64,000 nucleotides of DNA, taken from positions 434,001 to 498,000 of the forward strand of contig QKEL01000011.1 in assembly GCA_003252395.1 (NCBI GenBank), read 5' to 3'. Below, piece by piece: positions 1-8,436 of the stretch. How positions within the stretch are numbered: the first letter of the stretch is position 1; every line of letters starts with the position of its first letter. The stretch comes from Spirochaetales bacterium. GTDB taxonomy: Bacteria; Spirochaetota; Spirochaetia; Treponematales; Treponemataceae. The translations under genes were made by a program, and so were the position numbers. The notes below the pieces were generated by a model that searched no databases, was not told the DNA's origin, and worked only from the letters and a program-made list of their open reading frames with translations.

Positions 1-27
1 CGATCCGGGCGGGCAGACGCCCCGGGG

Positions 28-2355
28 CTAAAGCGGGAACGCGCGCGGGCGCTCCGCCGTGAGGATAAATTCCTCGTCCCGGTGGAATAACCGGAGCGGC
101 GGGCCCTCCTCCAGCGCGTACTCGGCGCTGTGTCCGGTCACCCGGACCCGGAGCAGGGAATCGCCCAGGCGAAGGCGGAAGGAGAGCGATTTCCAGCGGG
201 CGGGCAGGGCGGGAGAAAACCGCCACTCGCCGCCGTAATCCCGGAATCCGCCAAAACCGTATACCGTCGACATCCAGCTCCCGGCCATGGCGGCCGTGTG
301 AATTCCGTCCCGCGTGTTCCCGTGCAGGTCGGCGATATCCATCCGGGCGGTTTTGTCGAAGTACCGTTCGGCCTTCTCCGTGTCCCCGGTTTCGCAGGCC
401 ATAATGCTTTGAATGCAGTGCGATAGCGAGGAGTCTCCCGTGGTCAGGGGCTCGTAAAACGCGAAATTCAGCGCCTTGCTTTCCCGGCTGAATTCCCCCG
501 AGAGGAGGAACTGGGCCAGGACCAGGTCGGGTTGCTTCAGAACGCGGTGGCGGTAAATCACCAGGGGGTGGTAATGAAGGAGCAGCGGGTACTTCTCGCG
601 GGGCGTATTGGCGAAATCCCATTCGGCCTTACCCATGAACGAGTCGTCCTGGGGATATATGCCGGTTTTCGCGTCGAAGGGCACGTACATGCGCTCCGCC
701 GCGCGCTTCCATAACGACAGTTCCTCCGCGGAGACGGAAAGCCCCGCCTCGGGCGCGAATCCCGATCCCGCCGCCGCTTTGCGCCGCGCCGACTCGACTA
801 CCGAAATCGCGAACCGTAGGTTGTCGCGGGCCATCAGGTTGGTGTAGGCGTTATTGTCTACGCACGCCGAATACTCGTCGGGACCGGTAACCTCGTTTAT
901 GCAGAACGCGCCCCCCTTCTCGGCGATGAAGGCGCCGAGGCTCGCCCACGTCCGCGCGGTTTCCACCGCCATTTCGTACACCGCGGCCGGTTCGAACCCC
1001 TTGCCGCCCAGCGGGTCGAACTCGCCGCCCCCGGAACGAGCGGCCAGGTATTTTCTGAGCGCGAAGATTATGTCCGCGTTAATGTGGTACTGCGCCGTTC
1101 CCGCCGGGTAATACGCGCTTGTTTCCTCGCCGTCGATCGTTCTCCAGGGATACAGCGCGCCCTTCAGGCTCATGACCGCGGCCCTGCGCCGCGCGGCGTC
1201 GAGGATCGAATGGCGGTACTCGAGAAGCTTACCGGCCACGTCGGGCAGAAGATAGGTAAACGCGGGGCACACGTACGCTTCCGTATCCCAAAAGTAGTGA
1301 CCCTCGTACCCCTCCGCCGTGAGGCCCTTCGCGGCTATGCTCGTCTTTCCGTCCTTGCCCGCGGATTGCAAAAGGTGGAACAGGTTGAAACGGAGGGCGA
1401 GCTCGCTGTCCTCGTCCCCCTCTATCTCGATGTCCGCGGTCTTCCAGAAACGGTCGAGATACCTTTTCTGCTCCGAAAGCAGGGCGTCAAAGCCCAGCGC
1501 CGAAAGTTCCCGGGAGCCTTCGGTAACCGTTTTCCGCAACGCGCCATCCCCGTCCGGCCCCTTCCCGTGTCGGTAATACACGTATTTTTCGAGCCGAATC
1601 GCGCCTCCGGCCGGCAGCTCCGCCGCGTATTCAACCCACGCGCGCCCGGCGGAAACAGCCGAGCGGCCCGCAATCTCCCCGTCCGCAGCGCATACCCGAT
1701 GGAACGCGCTCCCGGCGACGGAGAGGCCGCTATTCCGCGTGGTTCCGAAAAATCGGCATTCGGGACCGTCGGCGGCGAGCTCCGCGATTTTCAGCGGGGC
1801 GGAACTGAATTTGGAACCGACCCGGGGATCCTCGTCGGACCCGATATTGCGGACCGTTGCGTCAATGCCGCTCCGGATCGAGACCCGCGCGGGCGCGCCC
1901 CGAACGGTTACGGTATACCTGATGGCCGCCGCGTGCGGACGCTCCATCGGGACGATCCGCTCGGCGAGCACGGATACCTCGTCTCCCGCCGGGCTCCGCC
2001 AATCCAATGACCGGGTCATGGCCCCCGCTGTGAAGTCCAGCCGCATGAGAAAGTTCGAGACGGAGCCCGATTCCAGCGAAAAACCATGGCCGTTCACGGT
2101 CAACTCTATGGACTTGGGGTCCGGCAGGTTGAGTATCGTTTCGTGGTTTTCCGCGTAACCGTACGCCGATTCCCCGTACCGAATCGGCTCCGTGTCGAAA
2201 AACCCGTTAATGTAGGTACCTTTATGGAACGTTCCCGAGCGTTCCTCGAAATCGCCGCGCAAGCCGAATGTTCCGTTCGCCACGGTAAAAAGCGTCTCGT
2301 TTCTCGCGATTCCCTCGGCGGTAAAATCGCGCGATTCGTAGGCCGACCGTCTCAT
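28..2355 (-). CDS. Glycoside hydrolase family 65 disaccharide phosphorylase
   Basis: 775 aa, the usual length for GH65 enzymes (maltose, kojibiose, trehalose or nigerose phosphorylase), which split an alpha-glucoside with phosphate into beta-glucose 1-phosphate and a sugar. An N-terminal beta-sandwich (about 1-270) is followed by the (alpha/alpha)6 barrel with FWDTEAY (355-361) and INEVTGPDEY (486-495); Glu494 in GPDEY is the probable general acid. The specificity-defining loop cannot be read by eye, so the substrate is open. The ATG overlaps the stop of the upstream fructokinase gene by 4 bp, so it is the distal gene of the amylosucrase operon. A beta-phosphoglucomutase, the usual partner, is not visible; it could lie beyond position 1. 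GH65 membership is sure, the substrate is not. Confidence 0.88.
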   Translation of the reverse strand: MRRSAYESRDFTAEGIARNETLFTVANGTFGLRGDFEERSGTFHKGTYINGFFDTEPIRYGESAYGYAENHETILNLPDPKSIELTVNGHGFSLESGSVSNFLMRLDFTAGAMTRSLDWRSPAGDEVSVLAERIVPMERPHAAAIRYTVTVRGAPARVSIRSGIDATVRNIGSDEDPRVGSKFSSAPLKIAELAADGPECRFFGTTRNSGLSVAGSAFHRVCAADGEIAGRSAVSAGRAWVEYAAELPAGGAIRLEKYVYYRHGKGPDGDGALRKTVTEGSRELSALGFDALLSEQKRYLDRFWKTADIEIEGDEDSELALRFNLFHLLQSAGKDGKTSIAAKGLTAEGYEGHYFWDTEAYVCPAFTYLLPDVAGKLLEYRHSILDAARRRAAVMSLKGALYPWRTIDGEETSAYYPAGTAQYHINADIIFALRKYLAARSGGGEFDPLGGKGFEPAAVYEMAVETARTWASLGAFIAEKGGAFCINEVTGPDEYSACVDNNAYTNLMARDNLRFAISVVESARRKAAAGSGFAPEAGLSVSAEELSLWKRAAERMYVPFDAKTGIYPQDDSFMGKAEWDFANTPREKYPLLLHYHPLVIYRHRVLKQPDLVLAQFLLSGEFSRESKALNFAFYEPLTTGDSSLSHCIQSIMACETGDTEKAERYFDKTARMDIADLHGNTRDGIHTAAMAGSWMSTVYGFGGFRDYGGEWRFSPALPARWKSLSFRLRLGDSLLRVRVTGHSAEYALEEGPPLRLFHRDEEFILTAERPRAFPL

Positions 2356-3344
2356 AGCCCGCGCTCCCGCATGAACCGTTCGGTCTCTTCAAGGCTCGGC
2401 ATGGCGGGAATGGCGCCCCGCCGGGTCACGCAGAGCGAGGCGACCGCGTTGGCGAACCGCAAGTCGGATTCCAGCGCCGCGGGTTCCCGACGGAAGGGGT
2501 CCTCGCCCCGGTCCGCCGCGGCGGAAAGCCGGAACAACAGGGCGCCCACGAAGGAATCGCCGGCCCCGGTCGTATCCGTCACCGGCACTTCCGCCGCCCC
2601 CACGACGCCCTCCGCGAACTCCGTCTTGAAAAAGACCCCGTCCGGGCCGAGCGTAACCAGGACAAGGGACGGTCCCGCGTCCAGGATTTTCCGGGCGCCC
2701 GCCGAAAGGCCAAGAAGGCTGTCCGTCGAAGCCCCGTACAGCAGCGAGAGTTCCGCGTCGGAAACCTTCACCGCGTCCGAAAGGGGCATGAGCGAACGCA
2801 TTGCGTCAACGCCGGTTTTTTCGTCGGGCCAAAGGGCCCCGCGCCAATTCGGGTCGTAGGACACGAGGGTTCCCGCCGCCCTGGCAAGGTCGATTGCCCG
2901 AAGCGTCGCGCTCCGGGACGGTTCATGGGTGAGGGAAAGCGAGCCTACATGGAGGAACCGGGCCGTTTCTATCAGGCGCGCGTCCAACTCGTCGCTCGAA
3001 AGCCGCGTATCCGCCCCGGGGTTCCGGGCGAAGGAAAAGGTTCTCTCCCCGTTCGGCGCCAGGCTGACGAAGGCCAACGTGGTGTGCTGGTCGGGCGAAA
3101 CCCGCATCCCCCCCGTTTCCACCCCCGCCGCCGAAAGGGTTTCCCGCAAAAAGTCGCCGAAGCCGTCGGCCCCGGTCTTCCCGATGAACGCGGAGCGCCC
3201 GCCGAGCCGGGCCACGGCCACCGCCACGTTGGCGGGCGCCCCGCCCGGATTCCGCTCGTACAGCGCTTGTCCGGAGCCCGATGTCCCGGCTTCCGTAAAA
3301 TCGATCAACACCTCGCCCAACGCGGTAACGCATCGTTCTTTCAT
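2352..3344 (-). CDS. PfkB-family sugar kinase, probable fructokinase
   Basis: 330 aa ribokinase-fold kinase. The N-terminal GEVLIDF and GGAPANVAVAVARLGG segments form the sugar site. TDTTGAGDSFVGALL near residue 255-270 is the C-terminal PfkB signature with the catalytic Asp of GAGDS. Members of this family with GGAPANVA are usually fructokinases making fructose 6-phosphate. It sits between amylosucrase (one base between the genes) and a GH65 phosphorylase (4-bp overlap), so translational coupling is likely. Amylosucrase releases fructose from sucrose, which fits a fructokinase role. Alternatives are 2-keto-3-deoxygluconate kinase or another sugar kinase of the family. Confidence 0.85.
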   Translation of the reverse strand: MKERCVTALGEVLIDFTEAGTSGSGQALYERNPGGAPANVAVAVARLGGRSAFIGKTGADGFGDFLRETLSAAGVETGGMRVSPDQHTTLAFVSLAPNGERTFSFARNPGADTRLSSDELDARLIETARFLHVGSLSLTHEPSRSATLRAIDLARAAGTLVSYDPNWRGALWPDEKTGVDAMRSLMPLSDAVKVSDAELSLLYGASTDSLLGLSAGARKILDAGPSLVLVTLGPDGVFFKTEFAEGVVGAAEVPVTDTTGAGDSFVGALLFRLSAAADRGEDPFRREPAALESDLRFANAVASLCVTRRGAIPAMPSLEETERFMRERGL

Positions 3345-3345
3345 A

Positions 3346-5205
3346 TTATCTCTCCTTCAGCCAGAGCGCCCGATACGGGCCCAGCGCGAACGAATCGCCC
3401 TCCCCGAAGGGCTCCGAAGTCAAAAGGTCCACCGACGGCGGGATAAAGCCCGGGCGGCACGGAACGCGCCTGTCGGAAAAATTAGCGAGCACGGTGATTT
3501 TCCCCCCGGCCCGGGAAAACCCGAGGACCGCGTCGTCGCCGGCGTCGAAAAAGCGGATTCCCGTTTTCCCGAGGCCGCTTTCGGCCTTTCTCGCGGCGAT
3601 AATGTTCTGAAGGCCCGTAAATACCCGGAGCCGCCGTTCCGAAAGCCAGGGGTCGCCGCCGTCTTCGCGGGAATCCCAAAAGGTCCCCTCCCGCATCGGT
3701 TTCCTCGCCTTTCGGTGCACCCACCGCGAATCGAGGCGCTTTACGGCATCGGCCTTCCAGGAGCCGTCGTTCAGCGAGGCGGTCTCGTCGCCGGCGTACA
3801 GGAGGGGCAAGCCGGGCAGGGCGAACAGCGCGCCGAAAAGCATGAGCATTCTGGCTACGGCCATATCGGCGTATAATTCCGCGCGTGCGTCTCCCGCGGC
3901 ATGCAATTCCGCCGCCTCTTCCAAACCGCAAAGCGAGGCCAGGGTTCCGCACACCCGGCAATCCCCCGTTTCGGGATTGAGCTGGAACGCCTCTCCCCGG
4001 GCGAAAGAACCCTCGAACCGTCCCGTGTAGAAGCGGTTTAGGAACTTTCGGTGCTCGAAGCCGTCTATCCCCGCCTCGCGCGCGTCCTCGTCGGAAAAGG
4101 TCCAGCCGATATCGTCATGGCACCGTATATAGTTCACCCAGCCGGTCCCCTCGGGAACCGCCCATCTGCGCGAGAGGGAATGCCGCAAGAGGCGGGCGCT
4201 CCTCGTGGCCGTGGCCTCCCAAAAAAGTGCCATCTGGAGCGGGTTATACGACAGGCGGCATTCGTCTACCCCTATGTACCGGATTACCTCGTCGGGATGC
4301 ACGATGGCCTCGCTTTTAAAGACCATGGACGGGGCGACGATGCGGGCGACGAACTGGAACGCCTGTATCAGCAGGTGCGCCTCCTCCAAATTTTCGCAAT
4401 CGCTACCCTTTTTTTTCCACACGAAGGCCAGGGCGTCCAGGCGAAGCGCGTCTACGCCCAAATTCGCGAGAAAAAGCATTTCCCGGCACATGGCGAGGAA
4501 AACCCGCGGGTTCGCGTAATTCAAGTCCCATTGAAAGGAGTTGAACGTGGTCCAAACCCAGCCGCCAGCCGCCTCTACGAAGGTGAACGATCCCCGTCGG
4601 GTATCGGGAAAAATCTCGCGCAGCGTCCGGTTCCATTCGTCGGCCTCTTCCTTTTCGGGAAAGATTCGGTAGTAATCGCGAAACTCCTTCTCGCCCCGTT
4701 TCGCCGCCAGCGCCCACTCATGCTCGTCGCTCGTATGGTTAAACACGAAATCTATGGCCAGGGCGATTCCCGCCTCGTGAAACCGCGACGCGACGCGACG
4801 AAGGTCCTTCATGGAGCCCAGGCGCGGATCGGTCTCGCGGTAGCTGGAAACGGCGTACCCGCCGTCGTTGTGGGCCTCGGGCGACCGAAAGAGCGGCATT
4901 AGGTGCGCGTAGGTAATGCCCAGCCTTCGCAGGTCGGGGATCCGCGCCTCAAGGCCGGAGAAATCGCCCGCGAACAAGTCGACGTACAGGGTCAGGCCGA
5001 CGCCGGTTTCCCGAAGGAACCAGTCCGCCTCCCGTTCGGCGTCCGCGTCCCGCGCCAAGAGGCCCGGGTCCCGCTCGCCCGCCGCTTCGTCCATCAGCGC
5101 GACCAGGTCCGACAAAACGAGGTGGAAATCCCAACGGGACCCGTATAGGCGAAAGAGGCGGGCGGTCAGCTCGCCCATATACCGCTCGAATCTATTCCGA
5201 TACAT
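3346..5205 (-). CDS. Amylosucrase (GH13 subfamily 4)
   Basis: 619 aa, close to the about 630 aa of Neisseria amylosucrase. The enzyme transfers glucose from sucrose onto an alpha-1,4-glucan and releases fructose. Family motifs are easy to see: YVDLFAGDF, HLMPLF, DGGYAVSSYR, DFVFNHTS, WVWTTFNSFQWDLNY, the nucleophile Asp257 in LRLDALAF, the acid/base Glu299 in FKSEAIVHPDEV, and Asp364 in CHDDIGWTF. The N-terminal helical region (1-70) typical of subfamily 4 is present. No signal peptide is seen, so the enzyme is cytoplasmic and sucrose would have to be imported; no transporter is in the window. It overlaps the end of the LacI-type regulator gene by 14 bp. Sucrose hydrolase is a close relative and cannot be fully excluded. 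Confidence 0.92.
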   Translation of the reverse strand: MYRNRFERYMGELTARLFRLYGSRWDFHLVLSDLVALMDEAAGERDPGLLARDADAEREADWFLRETGVGLTLYVDLFAGDFSGLEARIPDLRRLGITYAHLMPLFRSPEAHNDGGYAVSSYRETDPRLGSMKDLRRVASRFHEAGIALAIDFVFNHTSDEHEWALAAKRGEKEFRDYYRIFPEKEEADEWNRTLREIFPDTRRGSFTFVEAAGGWVWTTFNSFQWDLNYANPRVFLAMCREMLFLANLGVDALRLDALAFVWKKKGSDCENLEEAHLLIQAFQFVARIVAPSMVFKSEAIVHPDEVIRYIGVDECRLSYNPLQMALFWEATATRSARLLRHSLSRRWAVPEGTGWVNYIRCHDDIGWTFSDEDAREAGIDGFEHRKFLNRFYTGRFEGSFARGEAFQLNPETGDCRVCGTLASLCGLEEAAELHAAGDARAELYADMAVARMLMLFGALFALPGLPLLYAGDETASLNDGSWKADAVKRLDSRWVHRKARKPMREGTFWDSREDGGDPWLSERRLRVFTGLQNIIAARKAESGLGKTGIRFFDAGDDAVLGFSRAGGKITVLANFSDRRVPCRPGFIPPSVDLLTSEPFGEGDSFALGPYRALWLKER

Positions 5206-6235
5206 CTTCGCCTCCGTTCCGGGCCGCGCCGTCGGTCAGGGTCCCACGGTCCTTGACCTCCAGCGCCGCGAGGATTTTCCGCGGCGAACGCCCCGGATCC
5301 TGCAGTCGGTCAAGTATCATCTCCGCGGCGAGCCGGCCCGATTCGTCCAGGCCCTGGCTTATGGTGGTCAGGCTCAAGTATTCCGCTATGTCGAGATCGT
5401 CGAACCCGATCAGGCCCAAGTCTTCCGGTACCCTTTTCCCCCGCTCGGCGGCGAGTTTCGAAACCCGTAGCGCTATCATATCGCTCGAGGCGAACACGCA
5501 ATCCGGAAGGTCAGTCCCTCCCAGCAGGCCCGCTATCCCCCGATCGGCCGTCCCGGCGGAAAACTCGCCCAGCCAGGTATGCCGGGCCTCAAGCGTTATG
5601 CCCATTTCCCGGAAGTAGTCGCGAAAGCCGCGCAGGCGGATATCGGTAGAGGGGACGGCGAAGGGGCGCGAAGAGGCTTCCCCGATAAAGGCGGGGCGGC
5701 GATACCCCTTCTCGTACAGAAGCCGCGCGGCCAACCGTCCGCCCTCGTAATTGTCCACCGCCACCGAATCGAAGCCCGATACGTCTGACTCCACGAAGCA
5801 GGCCGGCACGAGCGAATCGCGCAGGGTTTGAAGGGTTTCGGGGCCGAAATCCAGGCAAAGCGCCACGAGCCCGTCCACGCGACGATTCGCCGCGAGCATA
5901 TCCACGTACTCATCGAGTTCTTCCGCGCTTTCGATGGCATAAACGACCAATTCGTAGTGCTTTCCCGAAAGCACCGAAGAAATGCCCCGCAGCCGCTGCA
6001 TAAACGAGGGTTCGGTGAAAAAGGGCGCTATCACCCCGATTTTCTTGTACTGCTTGCGGGCATGCGCCACGGCGTCGGCCTTCGGGACGAAACCCAAAGC
6101 GGCAATGGCCTCCAGAACCCGTTTGCGGGTACCGCTTTGTACGCGAGACGGCTCGTTTAAAACCCGGGAAACCGTTGCGGGACTAACGCCCGCGGCGCGC
6201 GCCACATCGTATATCGTCGCGGCGGATTTTACCAT
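5192..6235 (-). CDS. LacI-family transcriptional repressor of the amylosucrase operon
   Basis: 347 aa from the chosen start. The N-terminal LacI helix-turn-helix reads IYDVARAAGVSPATVSRVLN, followed by a periplasmic-binding-like effector domain (about 60-340) with KKIGVIAPFF and FASSDMIALRV. An in-frame ATG exists 4 codons upstream (6247), but a GGAGG Shine-Dalgarno lies 5 nt before the ATG at 6235 and partly inside the longer version, so 6235 is preferred. It is the first gene of the operon and is probably autoregulated through the operators at 6252-6279. The effector is unknown; sucrose, fructose or a phosphorylated sugar is plausible. Confidence 0.92.
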   Translation of the reverse strand: MVKSAATIYDVARAAGVSPATVSRVLNEPSRVQSGTRKRVLEAIAALGFVPKADAVAHARKQYKKIGVIAPFFTEPSFMQRLRGISSVLSGKHYELVVYAIESAEELDEYVDMLAANRRVDGLVALCLDFGPETLQTLRDSLVPACFVESDVSGFDSVAVDNYEGGRLAARLLYEKGYRRPAFIGEASSRPFAVPSTDIRLRGFRDYFREMGITLEARHTWLGEFSAGTADRGIAGLLGGTDLPDCVFASSDMIALRVSKLAAERGKRVPEDLGLIGFDDLDIAEYLSLTTISQGLDESGRLAAEMILDRLQDPGRSPRKILAALEVKDRGTLTDGAARNGGEDVSE

Positions 6236-6251
6236 TTCATCCTCCATACTA

Positions 6252-6306
6252 TGAAACCGCTTTCATGGTAACGGTTTCATTATAAGGCAAACAAACCCCC
6301 TGTCAA
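6252..6306 (-). promoter_or_regulatory. Consensus promoter with two abutting LacI-type operators
   Basis: On the minus strand, a perfect -35 TTGACA (6301-6306) and a perfect -10 TATAAT (6279-6284) are 16 bp apart. Directly downstream are two 14-bp operator-like dyads placed head to tail: TGAAACCGCTTTCA (6252-6265) and TGGTAACGGTTTCA (6266-6279). The first differs at one base from a perfect palindrome of the LacI/GalR type with central CG. The second overlaps the -10 box, so a bound repressor would block RNA polymerase. Confidence 0.85.
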
Positions 6307-6330
6307 GGGAGTTATCCAGAAGGTCGGCGC

Positions 6331-6993
6331 CTAGCCCTCAAAGCCGATGCATTTCTTTAACCCGGCAGGATCGGTTACCTTCAACTTCCCCCGCGAAAGC
6401 TCTATATACCCGTTCTTTTCAAAATACTTCAGCATCCGGCTTACCACTTCCCGGGCCGTACCCAATTCCGCCGCGATTTCCTCATGGGTTGAATAGATGA
6501 TCAGGCTGGGCCTCGTGAGCAGGAACTCCCCGATTCTCCGGTCCATGCCCCGGAACGCCACTTGCTCCACGACCCACATAACGTCGTTGAGTCGGGCGTT
6601 CATCGTGGTCAGCATCAGCTTCTGAATTTCGGGGCTTTTTTCGTGCAGAACGGAAAAAATATCGTTGGAAAGGCTCGCGATCCTGCAGTCCGTGTCGGCC
6701 TTGATCATCGCCTGCATCGGCATGGTTCCCATAAGGCAGGAGATAGAGAGGGTGCACACGTCGTTTTCGAAAAGCCGGTACAGCGTTATTTCCCTCCCGC
6801 TTTCCGAGACGATATACACGCGAACCACGCCCCTGATCACCACCAAGACGCCCTTACACGAAGTGGAATCGAAGAGAACGGTTCCGGCTTCCACGTCCTG
6901 GATGCGCATATTCTGCCTCACCACCGCCCGGTCCGACGGCGAAAGGTACTTGTTCAGGGGAAATTCGAATTCCGTATCGGCTTGCTCTCTCAT
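6331..6993 (-). CDS. Crp/Fnr-family transcriptional regulator
   Basis: 220 aa from the ATG at 6993. An N-terminal cyclic-nucleotide-binding-type beta-barrel (about 20-120, with GTVLFDSTSCKGVLVVIRGVV) is followed by a long helix and a C-terminal winged helix (about 155-215) containing THEEIAAELGTAREVVSRML, the Crp-type recognition region. No Fnr-like N-terminal cysteine cluster is seen, so an oxygen-sensing 4Fe-4S role is not supported. A longer reading frame reaching 7218 overlaps the divergent gene at 7139 and is rejected. The ligand and regulon are unknown. It is transcribed divergently from the DUF898 gene, which it may control. Confidence 0.85.
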   Translation of the reverse strand: MREQADTEFEFPLNKYLSPSDRAVVRQNMRIQDVEAGTVLFDSTSCKGVLVVIRGVVRVYIVSESGREITLYRLFENDVCTLSISCLMGTMPMQAMIKADTDCRIASLSNDIFSVLHEKSPEIQKLMLTTMNARLNDVMWVVEQVAFRGMDRRIGEFLLTRPSLIIYSTHEEIAAELGTAREVVSRMLKYFEKNGYIELSRGKLKVTDPAGLKKCIGFEG

Positions 6994-7138
6994 GGGTATA
7001 TTTTCCCCGAAAAGGTTCCCAAACGCAAGGGCATCCCGGGCAACGTTGCGAAACGGGGGGTTCCGTACTATCATCATACGAGAGAACGGGCATTGCGCGG
7101 GCAAAGGGTAATGCCGCAGGTAATACAGAGGAGTAACT

Positions 7139-8125
7139 ATGAAAGAATCGTTCCATTCGACTCTAACGGGCGGGAAATGGTGGAAACCATTCCTCGCCAT
7201 GGTCGTGCTGTTGGTCATTACCCTGGGGGCCTATGAATTCTCCATGTTCCGGCTCGACGAAAACGCGAGTCCGCAATTCGCGGCGGTAAGCCTCCTGTTC
7301 GGCCTCGTTATGCTTTTCGCCTACATCGCGGTCGTATCGGCGTTTACGATCGTGCTGACGAGAATTTCCGCCGCCACGGTCGCGTTCAAGGAGAAGCCCT
7401 TCTCCTTCGACGGAAAGGTATCAACCTTCGTTAAGCTGGTTCTGGGGGGCACGGCCCTCACCTGCGTCACCTTGGGGTTTTATGGCCCCTGGTTTATCCG
7501 GAAATATACCGCCTACATGGTCGCCCACGTCGAATACGACGGGGACCGGCCACAGTTTCTCGGAAAGGCGGGAAAACTGCTGAAATACGGGCTCCTCTCC
7601 CTGGTATTGCCCCTAATCGTACTCATGGGAATCTTTTTCGTCGCCCTCATGGTAATCGGCGCCGGCGGAAACAATTACGGCCCCCAATATTCCCTGAACG
7701 TGGCGATAAGCACCCTTTTATTCGAAATAGTCCTTTTCTTCGCCCTTATCCCCTATGAATACCTCGTGTACCGCTGGTACATGAACATCAGCTGGAAAAA
7801 CAGGCTATTGAGCTGGAAGACCGAATTCTGGCCCTCCGTCGGGTACATCGCGGGACAGCTAGCCCTGACCATCGTCACGGTCGGTATTTATTGGCCCGCC
7901 TTCCTCCTGCGCCTCATGCGCTATTTCTCGGCAAAAACCGTGTTGACGGAAGACGCCAGGGAACTCGGCCGCTGCGGTCAGGATATACCCGTTCTCAAGG
8001 GGTTCTTCTACATTTGGGGACAAACACTTTTATCCATTATCACCGTCGGCATTTACCTCCCCTGGGCCTACGCCAACGTAATCCGTTTCATCGTCAACGG
8101 CACCTATTACGAAACAGAGGAATAA
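7139..8125 (+). CDS. DUF898 (YjgN-like) multi-pass membrane protein
   Basis: 328 aa with about six to eight hydrophobic segments. Its recurring pattern of a short hydrophilic stretch with F.F.G or K..L, followed by a membrane helix ending in TLGFYGPWFIRKY, TVGIYWPAFLLRLMRYF or TVGIYLPWAYANVIRFI, is the repeat typical of DUF898 proteins. A GAGGAG ribosome site precedes the ATG. The function of the family is not established. The gene stands alone, ends in a strong terminator, and is divergent from the Crp/Fnr regulator, which may be its local regulator. Confidence 0.8.
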   Translation: MKESFHSTLTGGKWWKPFLAMVVLLVITLGAYEFSMFRLDENASPQFAAVSLLFGLVMLFAYIAVVSAFTIVLTRISAATVAFKEKPFSFDGKVSTFVKLVLGGTALTCVTLGFYGPWFIRKYTAYMVAHVEYDGDRPQFLGKAGKLLKYGLLSLVLPLIVLMGIFFVALMVIGAGGNNYGPQYSLNVAISTLLFEIVLFFALIPYEYLVYRWYMNISWKNRLLSWKTEFWPSVGYIAGQLALTIVTVGIYWPAFLLRLMRYFSAKTVLTEDARELGRCGQDIPVLKGFFYIWGQTLLSIITVGIYLPWAYANVIRFIVNGTYYETEE

Positions 8126-8132
8126 ATAAATA

Positions 8133-8185
8133 AAAGAAAGCCCGGGGGGCGCATCGGATACCGATCGGCCCCCCGGGCTTTCTTT
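8133..8185. terminator. Strong bidirectional intrinsic terminator
   Basis: Perfect 18-bp arms (8133-8150 and 8168-8185, each containing a GCCCGGGGGGC-type core flanked by AAAG/CTTT) enclose a loop that itself can pair (ATCGG...CCGAT). T-rich flanks on both strands fit termination of the DUF898 gene on plus and the PspC gene cluster on minus. Confidence 0.9.
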
Positions 8186-8220
8186 ATTCCCGGCATTGCA
8201 CGCTTCGTTCAGCGCCGGAA

Positions 8221-8418
8221 TCAGTCGTTCACGACCTCGCTCTTGTTGGGGAGCACGAAGGCGCACACGAGGTACAGGAGAATTCCCGTGCCGTAGCACA
8301 AGCCCAGCACGGCCCAAATGATCCGAACGAGGGTCACGTCGATATTGAGATACTCCGCGACGCCGCCGCACACGCCGAATATCTTCCGGCCGTATTCCAC
8401 TTTATAGAGCTTTTTCAC
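8221..8418 (-). CDS. PspC-domain small membrane protein
   Basis: 65 aa. It has the complete PspC domain: KLYKVEYGRKIFGVCGGVAEYLNID, then DVTLVRIIWAVLG and a transmembrane helix (about 36-58, GTGILLYLVCAFVLPN). The start is GTG at 8416-8418 with AGGAGGAG upstream. PspC domains are linked to envelope stress responses in enterobacteria, but short stand-alone versions are common in many phyla with no fixed role. It lies 18 bp after the end of a lipoprotein gene and may be cotranscribed with it. Confidence 0.9.
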   Translation of the reverse strand: MKKLYKVEYGRKIFGVCGGVAEYLNIDVTLVRIIWAVLGLCYGTGILLYLVCAFVLPNKSEVVND

Positions 8419-8436
8419 GCACTCCTCCTGAGATGC

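Noticed and set aside
6994..7218. N-terminal extension of the Crp/Fnr regulator
   Set aside because: It overlaps the divergent DUF898 start and contains no family similarity; the ATG at 6993 gives the usual domain length.
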